Source: Acidobacteriota bacterium (GTDB lineage: Bacteria; Acidobacteriota; Blastocatellia; Chloracidobacteriales; Chloracidobacteriaceae). From it: a stretch of DNA of 64,000 nt. Positions 44,012-53,969 of the stretch are shown here, piece by piece. Each line of letters opens with the position of its first letter. The first letter of the stretch is position 1. A model generated the notes under the pieces. The model searched no databases. It saw only the letters and a list, made by a program, of their open reading frames with translations, and had not been told where the DNA came from. The DNA lies in assembly GCA_016208495.1 (NCBI GenBank), contig JACQXX010000064.1, positions 40,693-104,692 of the forward strand, written 5' to 3'. The translations under genes were made by a program, and so were the position numbers.

Positions 44012-47000
44012 ATGTATCTGCGGTTTATGCTTCGATTGTTTGCCATTTTATGGGTGCTTGGCAGCGGTGTGATCTGCCTGGCAGCACCACAATCCGTCAA
44101 AACCCGGTTTGCCGCGCAAGGGACGACCCAGGTTTTTCATCTCAAAATTCCACTCTCTGATATTGCCCCGAACAGTGCCTGGGACATCACCGCACGCGCC
44201 TCAGACGGGACCGCCTTTGCGATTGCCGTTGACCGCCCGTTGCCGGCCCAGGTCAGCACGGAATGGACATCGCCCGAACATCAAAAACAGTATGAAGCCT
44301 ATCAGGAACGACTCAACCAGGTAAGCATCAAGATGAACCAGGTCAATGAGCAGATTTCCACGCTTGAACCCCAGCAAAAAGCCCTGGCTGATCTCCTTAA
44401 AGACACCACAATCAAGGCTGAAACCCGCGCTGTGTTACAGGCAAAATTGAATCGGGTGGAAGCCGAACACAAAGCGCTCACCAAAAAACGGAGTGACCTG
44501 GAAGCTGAAATGGCCAGGGTGCAAGAAACAGCCCCCACAATTGATTGGAATGCCAAACCCGAATCGAAACCAGACCCGCAGTGGCTTGATGTGTATGGCC
44601 GGCTGAGCGGTTCCGAGCCAACCTCGGTCATTCTGGCCACTCTGCCCAAATCAGGCGAGCCGGCGCGGGTAGTGGCCACTCTGAAGCTGTCACCGCCCCA
44701 AAAATTCCCCGCCGACACCGAACTGGTTAAACAATGGGCAACAGCCTGGACCAACCAGCTTGGGCTTGAACTGGTCAATGGCGGCGATCCGTGGATGCAC
44801 CTTCAGCTCATTCGTCAGACGGTTGAGAAATACCAGATCCCGATGCCTGACTTCAGTGGATTTTTGCGTTTACAGCGTCGGGACGGCGGCAACCGGTTTC
44901 GCGAGGAGGTTGACCTGTTTTCGATCACCACCGGCGGACTGGCGATTCAGGAATCACTCCAGTACCGGCAACTGCTGAACATTTCAGATGATCGAGGCGG
45001 CCAGACTGTCCCGATTACCAAACTGGAAGGCCCGGCGGTCAAATCGCATCCGTTTGAAAAAATGCTTGAAGGCCGCCAGCCGGTTGTGTTTGAACTCGCC
45101 AAACTGGTCCCGCACGATCAGTATTATGTCCATTTTTCAACCATCAAAAGTGAAATTGAGCTGTCTGATTTGCTGGACCAGTGGGGCACCACGCTCCTGC
45201 AATCAATTGAAGTCACCTCGCACGACCGGCAGGTGAAAGAGCGGCTCCTCAAACAACTCTGTATCGAACTCTCAAGCCTGACCCGGTTGTTTGGCAGCTT
45301 TGTCGTGGACGATCTTGCCTTAACCGGAAATGACCCATTTGTCACCGACGGCAATGATTTGAGCGTGATTTTTAATGTCAAAAACGGTCCGATCTTTGAT
45401 CAATCAATGGCGGCCCACCGGGCTGAGGCCAAGAAACAACGTCCGGACGCGGTCGAGTCAACCGCTCGCTACGGCAACTTTGAAATTGGCACGTTGACCA
45501 CACCGGACCGGGAAATTTCTTCCTACTGGACCACGGTTGACAGCTATCGAGTCTATTCCAATTCGCGGTCGGCATTGGAACGCATCCTGGATGCGGCGCA
45601 AGGCAAACGACCGTCACTCAAAGCGGCAGCCGAATTCCGCTATATGCGCACGATTTTTCCCGGCACGGTCAATGACGAAGATGGGTTTCTCTACCTTTCC
45701 GACGCCTTTATCCGGCGCGTGGTCGGGGCCGAGCAAAAAATTGGACGTATTCGCCAGCTTGGATGCACGGCCAATCTGCACAACCTCGAACACGCCCACC
45801 TCTCTCACGGGTATGACCAGGGAAAACGAACACCGGTGACGCTGACCGAACTCCGCGAACAAAAGCTCCTTGACGCCGACGACCTGGAATGCCCGTCAGG
45901 AGGCACCTACCAGCTTGACGAGCAGGGACTGGCCCGCTGTTCGGTCCACGGCTCACACCGCAATCTGACCCCGCTGATCGAAATTCCAATCACCCAGGCC
46001 ACGCCAGCCGAAGCCGCCGGCTACCGGAATTTTGTCGAACGCTATACCCAGTACTGGAGCCGATATTTCGACCCGGTGGGCATCCGCTTTCGACTGCGTG
46101 ACAAAATCGAAGTCGAAACCTGCATTCTGCCGCTGATTGAAAACAGCATTTATAATGGTGTTCGCGAATCCGCCGGCGGCAGGCCGGCCAAACTCTCAAT
46201 TCCAGTTACCGCCGGCACCATTGCTTCGGTTGGGATGAAGCTTGGGGAGGAGAGTCCGCTCCGCAAGGAAATGCTCAAATCGTTTCTGCTGGATATGACC
46301 GGCCCGGACAGCGAGAAATTTCTCGCTACGATTGGTGACACCATCAGTCTGAATTTCTGTGACGGAACGCCGCTCTTTACCTTTGCGATGGATACGACCA
46401 CGACCTTGATTGGCGGAAGCGGCCTGCCTCGGGGTGATGATGCCTTTTTCGGACTCATTTTGTCATCGCTCACCCTGCCGATTTATGTTTCGATGGACAT
46501 CACGGATGCGGCCCAGGCGGAACGTCTATTTGACAAAGTGCTGGCTCAAGCCGAGCAGCGATTCCGGATGCAGGGTGAACGCTGGCTGACACTCGAACGC
46601 TATGAACTCAATTCATATCGTGACATTCCAATCCACACGGCAAAGCTCTCGCTCTTTGTGGCTGACTTCCGGTTTGCCTGGGCGATTGTCGGCAAACACT
46701 TGATTGTCAGCACGCAACTGCCGGTTCTAACCAGCCTGATTGATGCGCTGAAAGACAAACCCGATACGGCATTACTGGCCCACGACACGCCGTCCAATCT
46801 GCTTTTTTCAATGAGGCCGTCCCAATTTCGCCAGATTCGCCCAACGGTGGCCGCCCACTGGCAGGAAAAGATGCGCGGCACGTGCCTGCAAAACCTGAGT
46901 GGTATCCGATTGCTCAACGAGCAGTTTCCGATCACCAACCCTGACTTTCACCAACAATTCCTGAAACGGATGGGCTACATTCCATTTTGTCCGGCTGGTG

Positions 47001-47200
47001 GAAGCTACCAGATCGAACCAACCAGTGGCGTGGCCGAATGCACGGTTCACGGCACCCATAGTCATCCGAAACAACCCATCGAAGCCACTGGAAAGGAGCC
47101 CTTCATCCAGTTTGTCGAAAGCCTGAAAGGTGTTCAGGCATCGCTTGAATTCACCCCTGAAGGCATCCACACCCGCATCACACTTGACCGGACGAAGTGA
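44012..47200 (+). CDS. Large exported protein with two CPxGGxY...CxxHG motifs (unknown)
   Basis: 1062 residues from ATG 44012, with GAGGA 5 bases upstream; the longer frame from 43940 would bury the signal peptide (FMLRLFAILWVLGSGVICLA). A coiled coil lies at about residues 85-165 (QMNQVNEQISTLEPQQ region). The rest resembles DUF3352-type periplasmic proteins in its repeated beta/alpha pattern. Two copies of a CPxGGxY-x(8-10)-CxxHGxH motif occur, at about residues 640-665 and 1005-1030. This is the Cys pair and His found at the end of type II/IV pseudopilins. I do not recognise a function; an envelope protein that handles misfolded or pseudopilin-like substrates is one guess. Confidence 0.7.
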   Translation: MYLRFMLRLFAILWVLGSGVICLAAPQSVKTRFAAQGTTQVFHLKIPLSDIAPNSAWDITARASDGTAFAIAVDRPLPAQVSTEWTSPEHQKQYEAYQERLNQVSIKMNQVNEQISTLEPQQKALADLLKDTTIKAETRAVLQAKLNRVEAEHKALTKKRSDLEAEMARVQETAPTIDWNAKPESKPDPQWLDVYGRLSGSEPTSVILATLPKSGEPARVVATLKLSPPQKFPADTELVKQWATAWTNQLGLELVNGGDPWMHLQLIRQTVEKYQIPMPDFSGFLRLQRRDGGNRFREEVDLFSITTGGLAIQESLQYRQLLNISDDRGGQTVPITKLEGPAVKSHPFEKMLEGRQPVVFELAKLVPHDQYYVHFSTIKSEIELSDLLDQWGTTLLQSIEVTSHDRQVKERLLKQLCIELSSLTRLFGSFVVDDLALTGNDPFVTDGNDLSVIFNVKNGPIFDQSMAAHRAEAKKQRPDAVESTARYGNFEIGTLTTPDREISSYWTTVDSYRVYSNSRSALERILDAAQGKRPSLKAAAEFRYMRTIFPGTVNDEDGFLYLSDAFIRRVVGAEQKIGRIRQLGCTANLHNLEHAHLSHGYDQGKRTPVTLTELREQKLLDADDLECPSGGTYQLDEQGLARCSVHGSHRNLTPLIEIPITQATPAEAAGYRNFVERYTQYWSRYFDPVGIRFRLRDKIEVETCILPLIENSIYNGVRESAGGRPAKLSIPVTAGTIASVGMKLGEESPLRKEMLKSFLLDMTGPDSEKFLATIGDTISLNFCDGTPLFTFAMDTTTTLIGGSGLPRGDDAFFGLILSSLTLPIYVSMDITDAAQAERLFDKVLAQAEQRFRMQGERWLTLERYELNSYRDIPIHTAKLSLFVADFRFAWAIVGKHLIVSTQLPVLTSLIDALKDKPDTALLAHDTPSNLLFSMRPSQFRQIRPTVAAHWQEKMRGTCLQNLSGIRLLNEQFPITNPDFHQQFLKRMGYIPFCPAGGSYQIEPTSGVAECTVHGTHSHPKQPIEATGKEPFIQFVESLKGVQASLEFTPEGIHTRITLDRTK

Positions 47201-47525
47201 GAAGAGACACGGGGCTGAAAAAACCAGGGCTCAGGGCTCAGGGCAACGAAAGGGATGAGGGCTGAAGGATGAGGGATGAAACAAAACCAATTCTTCAGCC
47301 CAATTTCTTCAGCCCTTAGCCCGAAGTCTTCAGCCCTGGGTTTAGGGCTCGGGGCTGAAGAAAACGGGGTAAAGACTTCGAAGAAATAAAAATGTTCGAG
47401 GTCGAACAATTCTTATAATCCATTGATAATAAGATATTTAACCCTATTTAGTATTTTTCTTCAGCCCGTTTTCTTCAGCCCGAAGTCTTCAGCCCGATGG
47501 GTGACAAACCAGGAGAGACAAAACT
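47201..47525 (+). repeat. GGGCTGAAG / CTTCAGCCC repeat gap
   Basis: 325 bases without a gene. After the upstream stop come G-rich units (AGGGCTC, GATGAGGG, GGGCTGAAG). Toward the RHH gene come many CTTCAGCCC units (from about 47295 and again at 47460-47494). The two sets are complementary. ATG 47526 has AGGAGA upstream. Confidence 0.85.
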
Positions 47526-47813
47526 ATGAAAATCAATGACCTAAAACGGCGGTTACAAAAAGACTGCCCGATGACGACGATTAGCCTCCGCATCCCGGAG
47601 GATGTGATTGAAGACTTGAAGCGAGTCGCCCCGCAGGTGGGCTTTTCAGGGTATCAACCATTAATCCGAGCCTATATTGGGCAAGGATTAAGACAAGATT
47701 TGGCTCGGCTTGAGGGAGCAATATCATTAACAGAACTGGTTGAGAACTTACGCAAACGTGGCGTTGATGAAAGTATCCTTGAAAGTGCAATGGCCGAAAT
47801 AAACAACCCATAA
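47526..47813 (+). CDS. Small RHH-like (CopG/BrnA type) DNA-binding protein
   Basis: 95 residues; AGGAGA lies 9 bases before ATG 47526. MTTISLRIPEDVIEDLKRVA is a ribbon-helix-helix strand and helix, and GFSGYQPLIRAYIGQGL is the second helix seen in BrnA-like antitoxins. The expected BrnT toxin is absent on both sides: the flanking gaps hold repeats only. Possibly an orphan antitoxin or a small repressor. Confidence 0.75.
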   Translation: MKINDLKRRLQKDCPMTTISLRIPEDVIEDLKRVAPQVGFSGYQPLIRAYIGQGLRQDLARLEGAISLTELVENLRKRGVDESILESAMAEINNP

Positions 47814-48282
47814 TCAAACTTTTACAGATTTTTATTTATGGGTGGGACTCATTGGTTTCGGCTGATTCGTCTCCAACACAAAATCCGTAGAAGCAGTGGG
47901 TTTCTTTCATCCCTCATCCTTCACCTCTCATCCCTTTGATCGCCCTGAGCTTGCGAGTCTTCCGCCTGCCTTCTTCAGCCGGGTGTCAGGAAAGTTTCTG
48001 ACGGGTTGATTGAGATTTTGTTCAACCCCGAAGTCAGCATCAATTAAAGCAACCCGTTGATTCCATTGAACAAAACAGCCTGAGCCCTGAACCCCGAACC
48101 ATGAACCCCGAACCCTAATTTGCCATTCCTGTTTTCCACTTCTTCAATTTCGGCTAGTATTGAGCGGCTCCGGCATCCTGCCCAGGTTACATGATCCCAC
48201 AAATTGCGAGGACCTTTTTTCGACTGGTATTCCCCTTCTTTGGATCCAGGATACCTTCGAGGAAATCAGGCTTGCTCTGGTT
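47814..48282 (+). other. Gap before the hybrid kinase gene, with C-rich arrays
   Basis: About 470 bases. It contains CATCCCTCATCCTTCACC-type repeats (47910-47937) and CCCTGAACCCCGAAC units (48085-48116), all C-rich in the sense of the kinase gene. An inverted-looking TTTCTGACGGG/GTCAGG stretch lies near 47985-48005. No promoter can be assigned. Confidence 0.6.
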
Positions 48283-51200
48283 ATGGCAAAGACAGTTTCC
48301 CGCCGACTGCTCGGATTCGTCTGCTTGCTGGCAGGACTTATGCCAGCACTAGCGGAATTGTCCCTTCTGGCCGGGGACCCACTTTTTGCCGCTCCGCCAA
48401 TCGCTTTGCAACCGGCTGATCAATCCGGCTTCACTTCGGGTGCCATCACCAAAGACATTACCACCATTGGGCGGTATGGATTCCGGGTTTTTACCGACCG
48501 CGATGGACTGCCGCAAAACTCAATCACCGCGATTACCTTTGACCTCAAAGGCTATTTGTGGGTTGGCACCCTGGATGGCATTGCCTGTTACAACGGGCGA
48601 AAATGGACGGTGAAAAAACTTCCGAACCGGCACGCGTCCAGCTATGTGCGAACCCTCGCCGCCATGGCTGACGGAAGTCTCTGGGTCGGCACCAGTGGCG
48701 GCCTGTCCATTCTTAAAAATGATCAATGGAGCACCTTTGACGAAAAAACCGGGCTGCCGAGCAATGAAATTCGGGCCATTCTGGAATCGAAAGCGGCTGA
48801 CGGCTCAACGGAATACTGGCTGGGAACCGATGGCGGCATTGTCTGTTTCCGAAACAGCGCTCTGGTTTTTCCCATACCGGCAGATGCCTTGCCCGACCAA
48901 TCCATCCGGTGCTTGATGGAAACCAAAGATCCCAGCGGCAATCGAATTATCTGGGCGGGAACACGCAGCGGACTGGTGCGGATTGAACAAGATCGGGTTT
49001 CGGTTCTCACGACCAAACAGGGGTTGCCGTCAGATTTTATCTTTTCCTTCATTGAAACCGGCGCCGGCACCCCTCAGCAGGCATTATGGATTGGAACCCA
49101 GCGCGGTCTGGCCAAACTCCACAATGGCGAATTTACAATCCATACCCGTGCCTCCGGCCTGCCCGACGATACGGTTTTTTGTCTGCTAGCCTCAGAATCC
49201 GCCTCGGGGTCTCTGATTATCTGGGCTGGATGCGCGGGCAAGGGTCTTGGCCGATTTGAAAACGGCGAATGGACGGTCATCAGCCAGCGGGAAGGCATTC
49301 CGTACAATGTGGTTTGGAGCCTGCATGAAACCCAATCCAAAACCGGAACTCGCACGCTTTGGGTTGGGACAGCGGGCGGCGGACTGGCCCGCCTGGAAAC
49401 GGGAAAATGGATCGCATTGACCACTTCGACGGGGCTGCCGAGTAACAGTGTTTACAGCATTTTTGAATCTGTTTCCCCAACTGGCGATTCAACCTTCTGG
49501 CTTGGCACCACGCTGGGGGTCGCCAAATTTGAAAAAGGCCAGTGGGCGGCTGTTTCCGGGCCTCTCGCTCAAGGCTATGTCAATGTGTTTTATGAAACAA
49601 CAGATCCTGAAGGCAACCGGACGCTCTGGGCCGGGTTGGATCGAGGGCTGGCCCGTTTTCAAAAAAATCGCTGGGAGACCTTCCACCTCGGGACAACCAA
49701 TGATTTGTACCATGTGACCAGCATGGTGCAGACCGCTTTGCCTGGCCAGCCGCCTGAACTCTGGCTTGGAACCAAGGCCGGGCTGGTCAAATTTGACCAG
49801 GATCAGTTTATCCCCATTCGCAATCAAAATGCGTCTATCATTCAACATCACGTCCGCTGCCTGGCTCAAACCCGGCTTGTCGGAGGCAAAACCGTTGTCT
49901 GGGTTGGGACTCGCAAAGGACTGGCCTCTCTCCGCGATGGGATCTGGCGCATGTATGACGTCACCAATGGTCTGCCGCATAACGACGTCCTGTCGCTGCA
50001 GGAACTCCAGACCAGGGACGGTCGCCATGAATTATGGATTGGCACCTTTGGCGGAGGCGTCGCCTGCCTCGATCTGACCAGCGACGACCCTCACTGGACC
50101 TACTATTCCGACTCAACCACCCCAGCACTCCCCAACAACGTCGCCTATCAAATCCGCACCGACGCCAAAGACCGCCTTTATTTCTTTACCAACAAAGGGG
50201 TGGTTCGACTCACCCAAGACAGTACCAACCCCAATGCGCCTGAATCCCAACGACTGGAAGTCTTTACCACCGAAGACGGTTTGCCGAGCAACGAATGTAA
50301 TACCGGCGCTTCATTTGTGGATCGCAAAGGACGGATCTGGGCCGGCACCATTGATGGGGCCGCCGTTTATGATCCGGCGAATGAAATTGAGAATACAAGC
50401 CCCTGTCCGTTGATGATTGAGCGGGTCTGGCTCACGGGATCAGACCAGATTGTTACCAATCAATCCACACTGGCTCACTCAGACAACAATCTCTGGTTTG
50501 AATATACCCTGCTGAGTTACTACCGCGAACGCGACACCCTCTACCAGACACAACTCATCGGCATGGACGAAAAACCCACCGCCTGGACCAGCGACTATAA
50601 AAAGGAATACACCAATTTGTCGGCTGGGGACTACACCTTCCGGGTTTGGGGAAAAGATTTTGCTGGAAATGTCTCAGGACCGGTCTCGTTTTCGTTTCGG
50701 GTCAAACCAGCCCCCTGGGTTACCTGGTGGGCGTTTGCCCTGTATTTTTGTTTGACCATCGGCACCGGGTATCTGGTCATCAGGTGGCGGGTTCAGGCAT
50801 TACAGCGCCAAAACCAGTTGCTCGAAGAAAAAGTGAGCCAGCGAACTCAGGTCATTGCCGAACAGGTTGAAAAACTAACGACCTCGGAACAACAGGCACT
50901 GGCGGCCAAAGAAGAAGCCCTGCACGCCAAAAATCAGGCCGTTGCCGCCAATCAGGCCAAGAGCACATTTCTCGCCACCATGAGTCACGAACTGCGCACC
51001 CCGCTCAATGCCATTCTGGGATTTGTGCAACTGATGCAACGCGACCAGCGCCTGTCAGCCGACCAGCACGAAAATCTTGAAATCATTATGCGGAGCGGCG
51101 AACACCTGCTGGCGCTCATCAATGACGTGCTTTCGATTTCAAAAATTGAATCTGGTCGCGTCACGCTCAATCAGCAAAACTTCAATCTTCAGAAAATGCT

Positions 51201-52413
51201 GCAGGGATTGGAAGAAATGTTCCGGCCTCGGGCAGAGTCAAATAATCTGCGTTTTTGTTTCAACCTTGATCCGCAGCTTCCCCAACACGTGCTGGGCGAT
51301 GAAAGCAAACTCCGGCAAATCTTGATCAACCTGCTTGGAAACGCCTTCAAATTTACTGAATGCGGATCCGTTGAACTCATCGTCAACTGGAAGCAAGATC
51401 GGGTTGAATTTCAAGTGTGCGACACGGGTCAGGGCATTTCCGATGACGATCTGCCCGAGGTTTTCAAAGCGTTTGTCCAGTCTGAAACCGGACGCCGGAT
51501 GAAGGAAGGTACGGGGCTGGGACTGGCCATTTGCCAGACGTTTGTGAAGTTGATGGGTGGTGAAATCAAAGCCGAGAGCACATTTGGACAGGGCTCCCGG
51601 TTTTCATTTGAAATCCCGCTGATGGGAGTCGAATTTGAAGAACGGTCCCAGCTTGAACGCAAGGTCATTGGCGTGGAGCCAGGACAACCAAACTTCCGCA
51701 TCCTGATTGTTGACGACAAATGGGAAAACCGGCGATTGCTCGTCAAAATGATGAATTCGATTGGGTTTGAAGTCAAAGAAGCCGTCAATGGCAAGGAAGC
51801 TGTTGATTTATGGATGCAGTGGAATCCGCATCTGGTCTGGATGGACATGCGCATGCCGATTATGGATGGCTACACGGCCATTCGCAAAATCCGAGGGTAT
51901 GAAATTGGAATCCGAATGCGCGACTATGAAATTTCCCGTTCTGATGGTGGCCGGGTTCGCAAAGAAGACACGTTGCGGCCAAACACCGGGCGCGGGCGCG
52001 GCATCCGCACGGTGATTATTGCGCTCACGGCCAGTGCCTTTGATGAAAGCCGCAATACCATTCTGGCCCAGGGATGTGATGATTACATTTCCAAGCCGTT
52101 TCGGGATTCAGTGATTTTTGAAAAAATGACCCAGTACCTCGGAGTCAATTTTGTCTATCGCGACCTGGCGTCCACCACAGCGGAACACCGCATCAACACG
52201 GACGCCCTCCAGGCATTTCTGGCCGCACAACCACCGGAAATTCTCACGGCGCTCAATAAAGCTGCCAACGAAGGCGACCTCGAAGCTACCTATGAAGTCA
52301 TCAACCAACTTGATCAAGGCGATCACCCAGATCTGACCGACAAACTCCGGGCCATGGTCAAAGCCTATCAGTTTGATGAATTGCTGGATTTGATTGAAGG
52401 AGTGGCAACGTAG
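48283..52413 (+). CDS. Hybrid histidine kinase with Reg_prop beta-propellers, Y_Y_Y domain and receiver
   Basis: 1376 residues from ATG 48283, which opens a signal peptide (RRLLGFVCLLAGLMPALA); frames from 48160 add an unlikely 41 residues. About 14 Reg_prop repeats (GLPSN...LWxGTxxGL) form two periplasmic propellers. Then come a Y_Y_Y domain (YTNLSAGDYTFRVWG) and one membrane helix near residue 820. HisKA FLATMSHELRTPLNAI has phospho-acceptor His902, and the HATPase has N box LINLLGNAFKF, DTGQGIS and GTGLGLAIC. The receiver has VDDKWENR, WMDMRMP (Asp1188) and SKPF. The receiver is split by an insertion of about 30 residues between IRKIRG and IRTVIIALTA. A short HPt-like tail lacks a clear His. 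It senses an outside ligand, often a sugar polymer in this architecture, but the target is unknown. Confidence 0.92.
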   Translation: MAKTVSRRLLGFVCLLAGLMPALAELSLLAGDPLFAAPPIALQPADQSGFTSGAITKDITTIGRYGFRVFTDRDGLPQNSITAITFDLKGYLWVGTLDGIACYNGRKWTVKKLPNRHASSYVRTLAAMADGSLWVGTSGGLSILKNDQWSTFDEKTGLPSNEIRAILESKAADGSTEYWLGTDGGIVCFRNSALVFPIPADALPDQSIRCLMETKDPSGNRIIWAGTRSGLVRIEQDRVSVLTTKQGLPSDFIFSFIETGAGTPQQALWIGTQRGLAKLHNGEFTIHTRASGLPDDTVFCLLASESASGSLIIWAGCAGKGLGRFENGEWTVISQREGIPYNVVWSLHETQSKTGTRTLWVGTAGGGLARLETGKWIALTTSTGLPSNSVYSIFESVSPTGDSTFWLGTTLGVAKFEKGQWAAVSGPLAQGYVNVFYETTDPEGNRTLWAGLDRGLARFQKNRWETFHLGTTNDLYHVTSMVQTALPGQPPELWLGTKAGLVKFDQDQFIPIRNQNASIIQHHVRCLAQTRLVGGKTVVWVGTRKGLASLRDGIWRMYDVTNGLPHNDVLSLQELQTRDGRHELWIGTFGGGVACLDLTSDDPHWTYYSDSTTPALPNNVAYQIRTDAKDRLYFFTNKGVVRLTQDSTNPNAPESQRLEVFTTEDGLPSNECNTGASFVDRKGRIWAGTIDGAAVYDPANEIENTSPCPLMIERVWLTGSDQIVTNQSTLAHSDNNLWFEYTLLSYYRERDTLYQTQLIGMDEKPTAWTSDYKKEYTNLSAGDYTFRVWGKDFAGNVSGPVSFSFRVKPAPWVTWWAFALYFCLTIGTGYLVIRWRVQALQRQNQLLEEKVSQRTQVIAEQVEKLTTSEQQALAAKEEALHAKNQAVAANQAKSTFLATMSHELRTPLNAILGFVQLMQRDQRLSADQHENLEIIMRSGEHLLALINDVLSISKIESGRVTLNQQNFNLQKMLQGLEEMFRPRAESNNLRFCFNLDPQLPQHVLGDESKLRQILINLLGNAFKFTECGSVELIVNWKQDRVEFQVCDTGQGISDDDLPEVFKAFVQSETGRRMKEGTGLGLAICQTFVKLMGGEIKAESTFGQGSRFSFEIPLMGVEFEERSQLERKVIGVEPGQPNFRILIVDDKWENRRLLVKMMNSIGFEVKEAVNGKEAVDLWMQWNPHLVWMDMRMPIMDGYTAIRKIRGYEIGIRMRDYEISRSDGGRVRKEDTLRPNTGRGRGIRTVIIALTASAFDESRNTILAQGCDDYISKPFRDSVIFEKMTQYLGVNFVYRDLASTTAEHRINTDALQAFLAAQPPEILTALNKAANEGDLEATYEVINQLDQGDHPDLTDKLRAMVKAYQFDELLDLIEGVAT

Positions 52414-52420
52414 GAATTCC

Positions 52421-52611
52421 GTTCAGGGTTCAGGGTTCAGGGTTCAGGGTTCAGGGTTCAGGGTTCAGGGTTCAGGGTTCAGGGTTTAGGGTTTAGGGCC
52501 AGATACTCCAGCTTGAGCGGTACCTGCCGGTTCCCCAGTCTTCATCTTGAGTGGAATCAAGTCACTTCATCACCTCAAACCCTGAACCCTGAACCCTGAA
52601 CCCTGAACCCT
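52421..52611. repeat. TTCAGGG/TTTAGGG array and opposing CCCTGAA array
   Basis: Nine TTCAGGG and two TTTAGGG units (52422-52498) start 8 bases after the kinase stop. Five CCCTGAA units (52577-52611) lie 35 bases from the stop of the convergent TerD-trypsin gene. Each gene therefore has a G-rich sense-strand array after its stop. The G-rich run has the G3N4 spacing of telomere-type G-quadruplex DNA. Confidence 0.97.
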
Positions 52612-52645
52612 GGTGGTATGATATTTCCATCCGACTCCCTTATCT

Positions 52646-53953
52646 CTAAAACCGGGCATGCCAGCCAAGTTCCCAGTACACTCGAATGTCCAGCGCCCAG
52701 TTAATCAGAATTCCTTTTTGATCCAGGATCGCCTGCACCATCCCAATCACTTTCCCATCTGAACGCCGAAAAACTGGACCGCCGGATGAACCATGGGTTG
52801 CTCCGGCATCAATTTGCAGGACTGGAATGCTGTTTCGAGTTCGCAAACTGTTGACGATGCCCTGGGTGTAATTCACGCTGATGCCAAGTTCAAAGCCGAG
52901 CGGGAACCCCAACAGCCCAATATTTTCACCAAGCGGAATGTCATTGTCGGGTGTAATGAGCGGCATCCAGTTTAAGGCACCGTTACAATCAGAAATCCAT
53001 AGCAAAGCCAGATCATGCTGGGCGCTTCCGGCAACATAGAGCAATGGTCGCAAATAGTTGGTGCCGCTCAGGCAAATATCCATTCGTTTGGCGTCTGACA
53101 CCACGTGGTAACAGGTCAGGATAAAACCACCTGGATTGATGACAAAACCCGTGCCCGAAGCGTGCTGTCCATCCTGGCATTCAACCAGAATGAATCCAAC
53201 GGCACCGGTCAGTCCGCCGGGTACAGTTGGCGACTGATTTCCAGGAAAATTCGCTGGCATATAGACCGGTTTTGGCGGCGGAAGTTTTCCAGGAAGCAAA
53301 ATCGGCTGATCTTCAAGTGGCGGCTGCGGTGCCAGGGCGGGTTGTGGCGTCGCTGCCGGCTGGCCATAGGCTTGAGGTGGCGGTGGAGGCGGTGCGGGAA
53401 CGGCTGGGGTCACCAGACCAGCGGGCACTCCGAAATGGTCAAACAGCGCCGTTTGTCCCGCCCGAAAGCCACTGCTGACCAGTCCGAGCCGCCAGCCGTC
53501 CTTCTGGTACAGACGGCCTAAAACCAGTGCTTTTTCACCGTCAAAATCGTGAGCTGAAAACTGATAGCGGGCGACTTCCTGCGATCCGGCTGAAACCACC
53601 AGGCTGCCGCTCTGGATGTCGCTGGCATTTTCCAGGAGACACCCCGTCCGATCCCCCAACGACACCGCCAGCACAACTTCTTTGGCTTCGCCAGGCAGCG
53701 AGCTGAGATTGACGTTGATGGATGCCTGGGTGGGCGTGCTTGAAGCCACCTGAATTGATTGACAGGGACTGCTGGGCTGTCTGGAAAACACTAAATATTC
53801 GGATTTCAGCAATTTCTGCCGATCATTGAGGGCAAGACAATAAAACTGGGCCTGGTCTTTTAAACCGGATAACGCAATATCAAGACGAATCTGTGATTGC
53901 GGAGTTAAATCAGAGAGTTTAATGCGCTGGCCTTTCACAAGTTGCTTGCTCAT
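52646..53953 (-). CDS. TerD-domain protein fused to a trypsin-like serine protease
   Basis: 435 residues; AGGAAA upstream of ATG 53953. The N-terminal 180 residues are a diverged TerD domain (VKGQRIKLSDL start, ARYQFSAHDFDGEKALVLGRLY); the acidic Ca-binding loop DNRTGxGxGDDE is not preserved, only LGDRTGCLL remains. A Pro-rich linker (about 185-245) leads to an HtrA-like protease. GTGFVINPGGFILTCYHVV supplies His, AQHDLALLWI supplies Asp, and GATHGSSGGPV supplies the nucleophile Ser, so the triad is complete. There is no signal peptide, so it is probably cytoplasmic. It likely degrades proteins under Ter-type stress signalling; that is inference from the fusion. Confidence 0.88.
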   Translation of the reverse strand: MSKQLVKGQRIKLSDLTPQSQIRLDIALSGLKDQAQFYCLALNDRQKLLKSEYLVFSRQPSSPCQSIQVASSTPTQASINVNLSSLPGEAKEVVLAVSLGDRTGCLLENASDIQSGSLVVSAGSQEVARYQFSAHDFDGEKALVLGRLYQKDGWRLGLVSSGFRAGQTALFDHFGVPAGLVTPAVPAPPPPPPQAYGQPAATPQPALAPQPPLEDQPILLPGKLPPPKPVYMPANFPGNQSPTVPGGLTGAVGFILVECQDGQHASGTGFVINPGGFILTCYHVVSDAKRMDICLSGTNYLRPLLYVAGSAQHDLALLWISDCNGALNWMPLITPDNDIPLGENIGLLGFPLGFELGISVNYTQGIVNSLRTRNSIPVLQIDAGATHGSSGGPVFRRSDGKVIGMVQAILDQKGILINWALDIRVYWELGWHARF

Positions 53954-53969
53954 AAGCGGTTTCCTGTCT

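Noticed and set aside
52421..52611. Possible CRISPR array
   Set aside because: Units are contiguous 7-mers with no spacers, and no cas gene is in the window.
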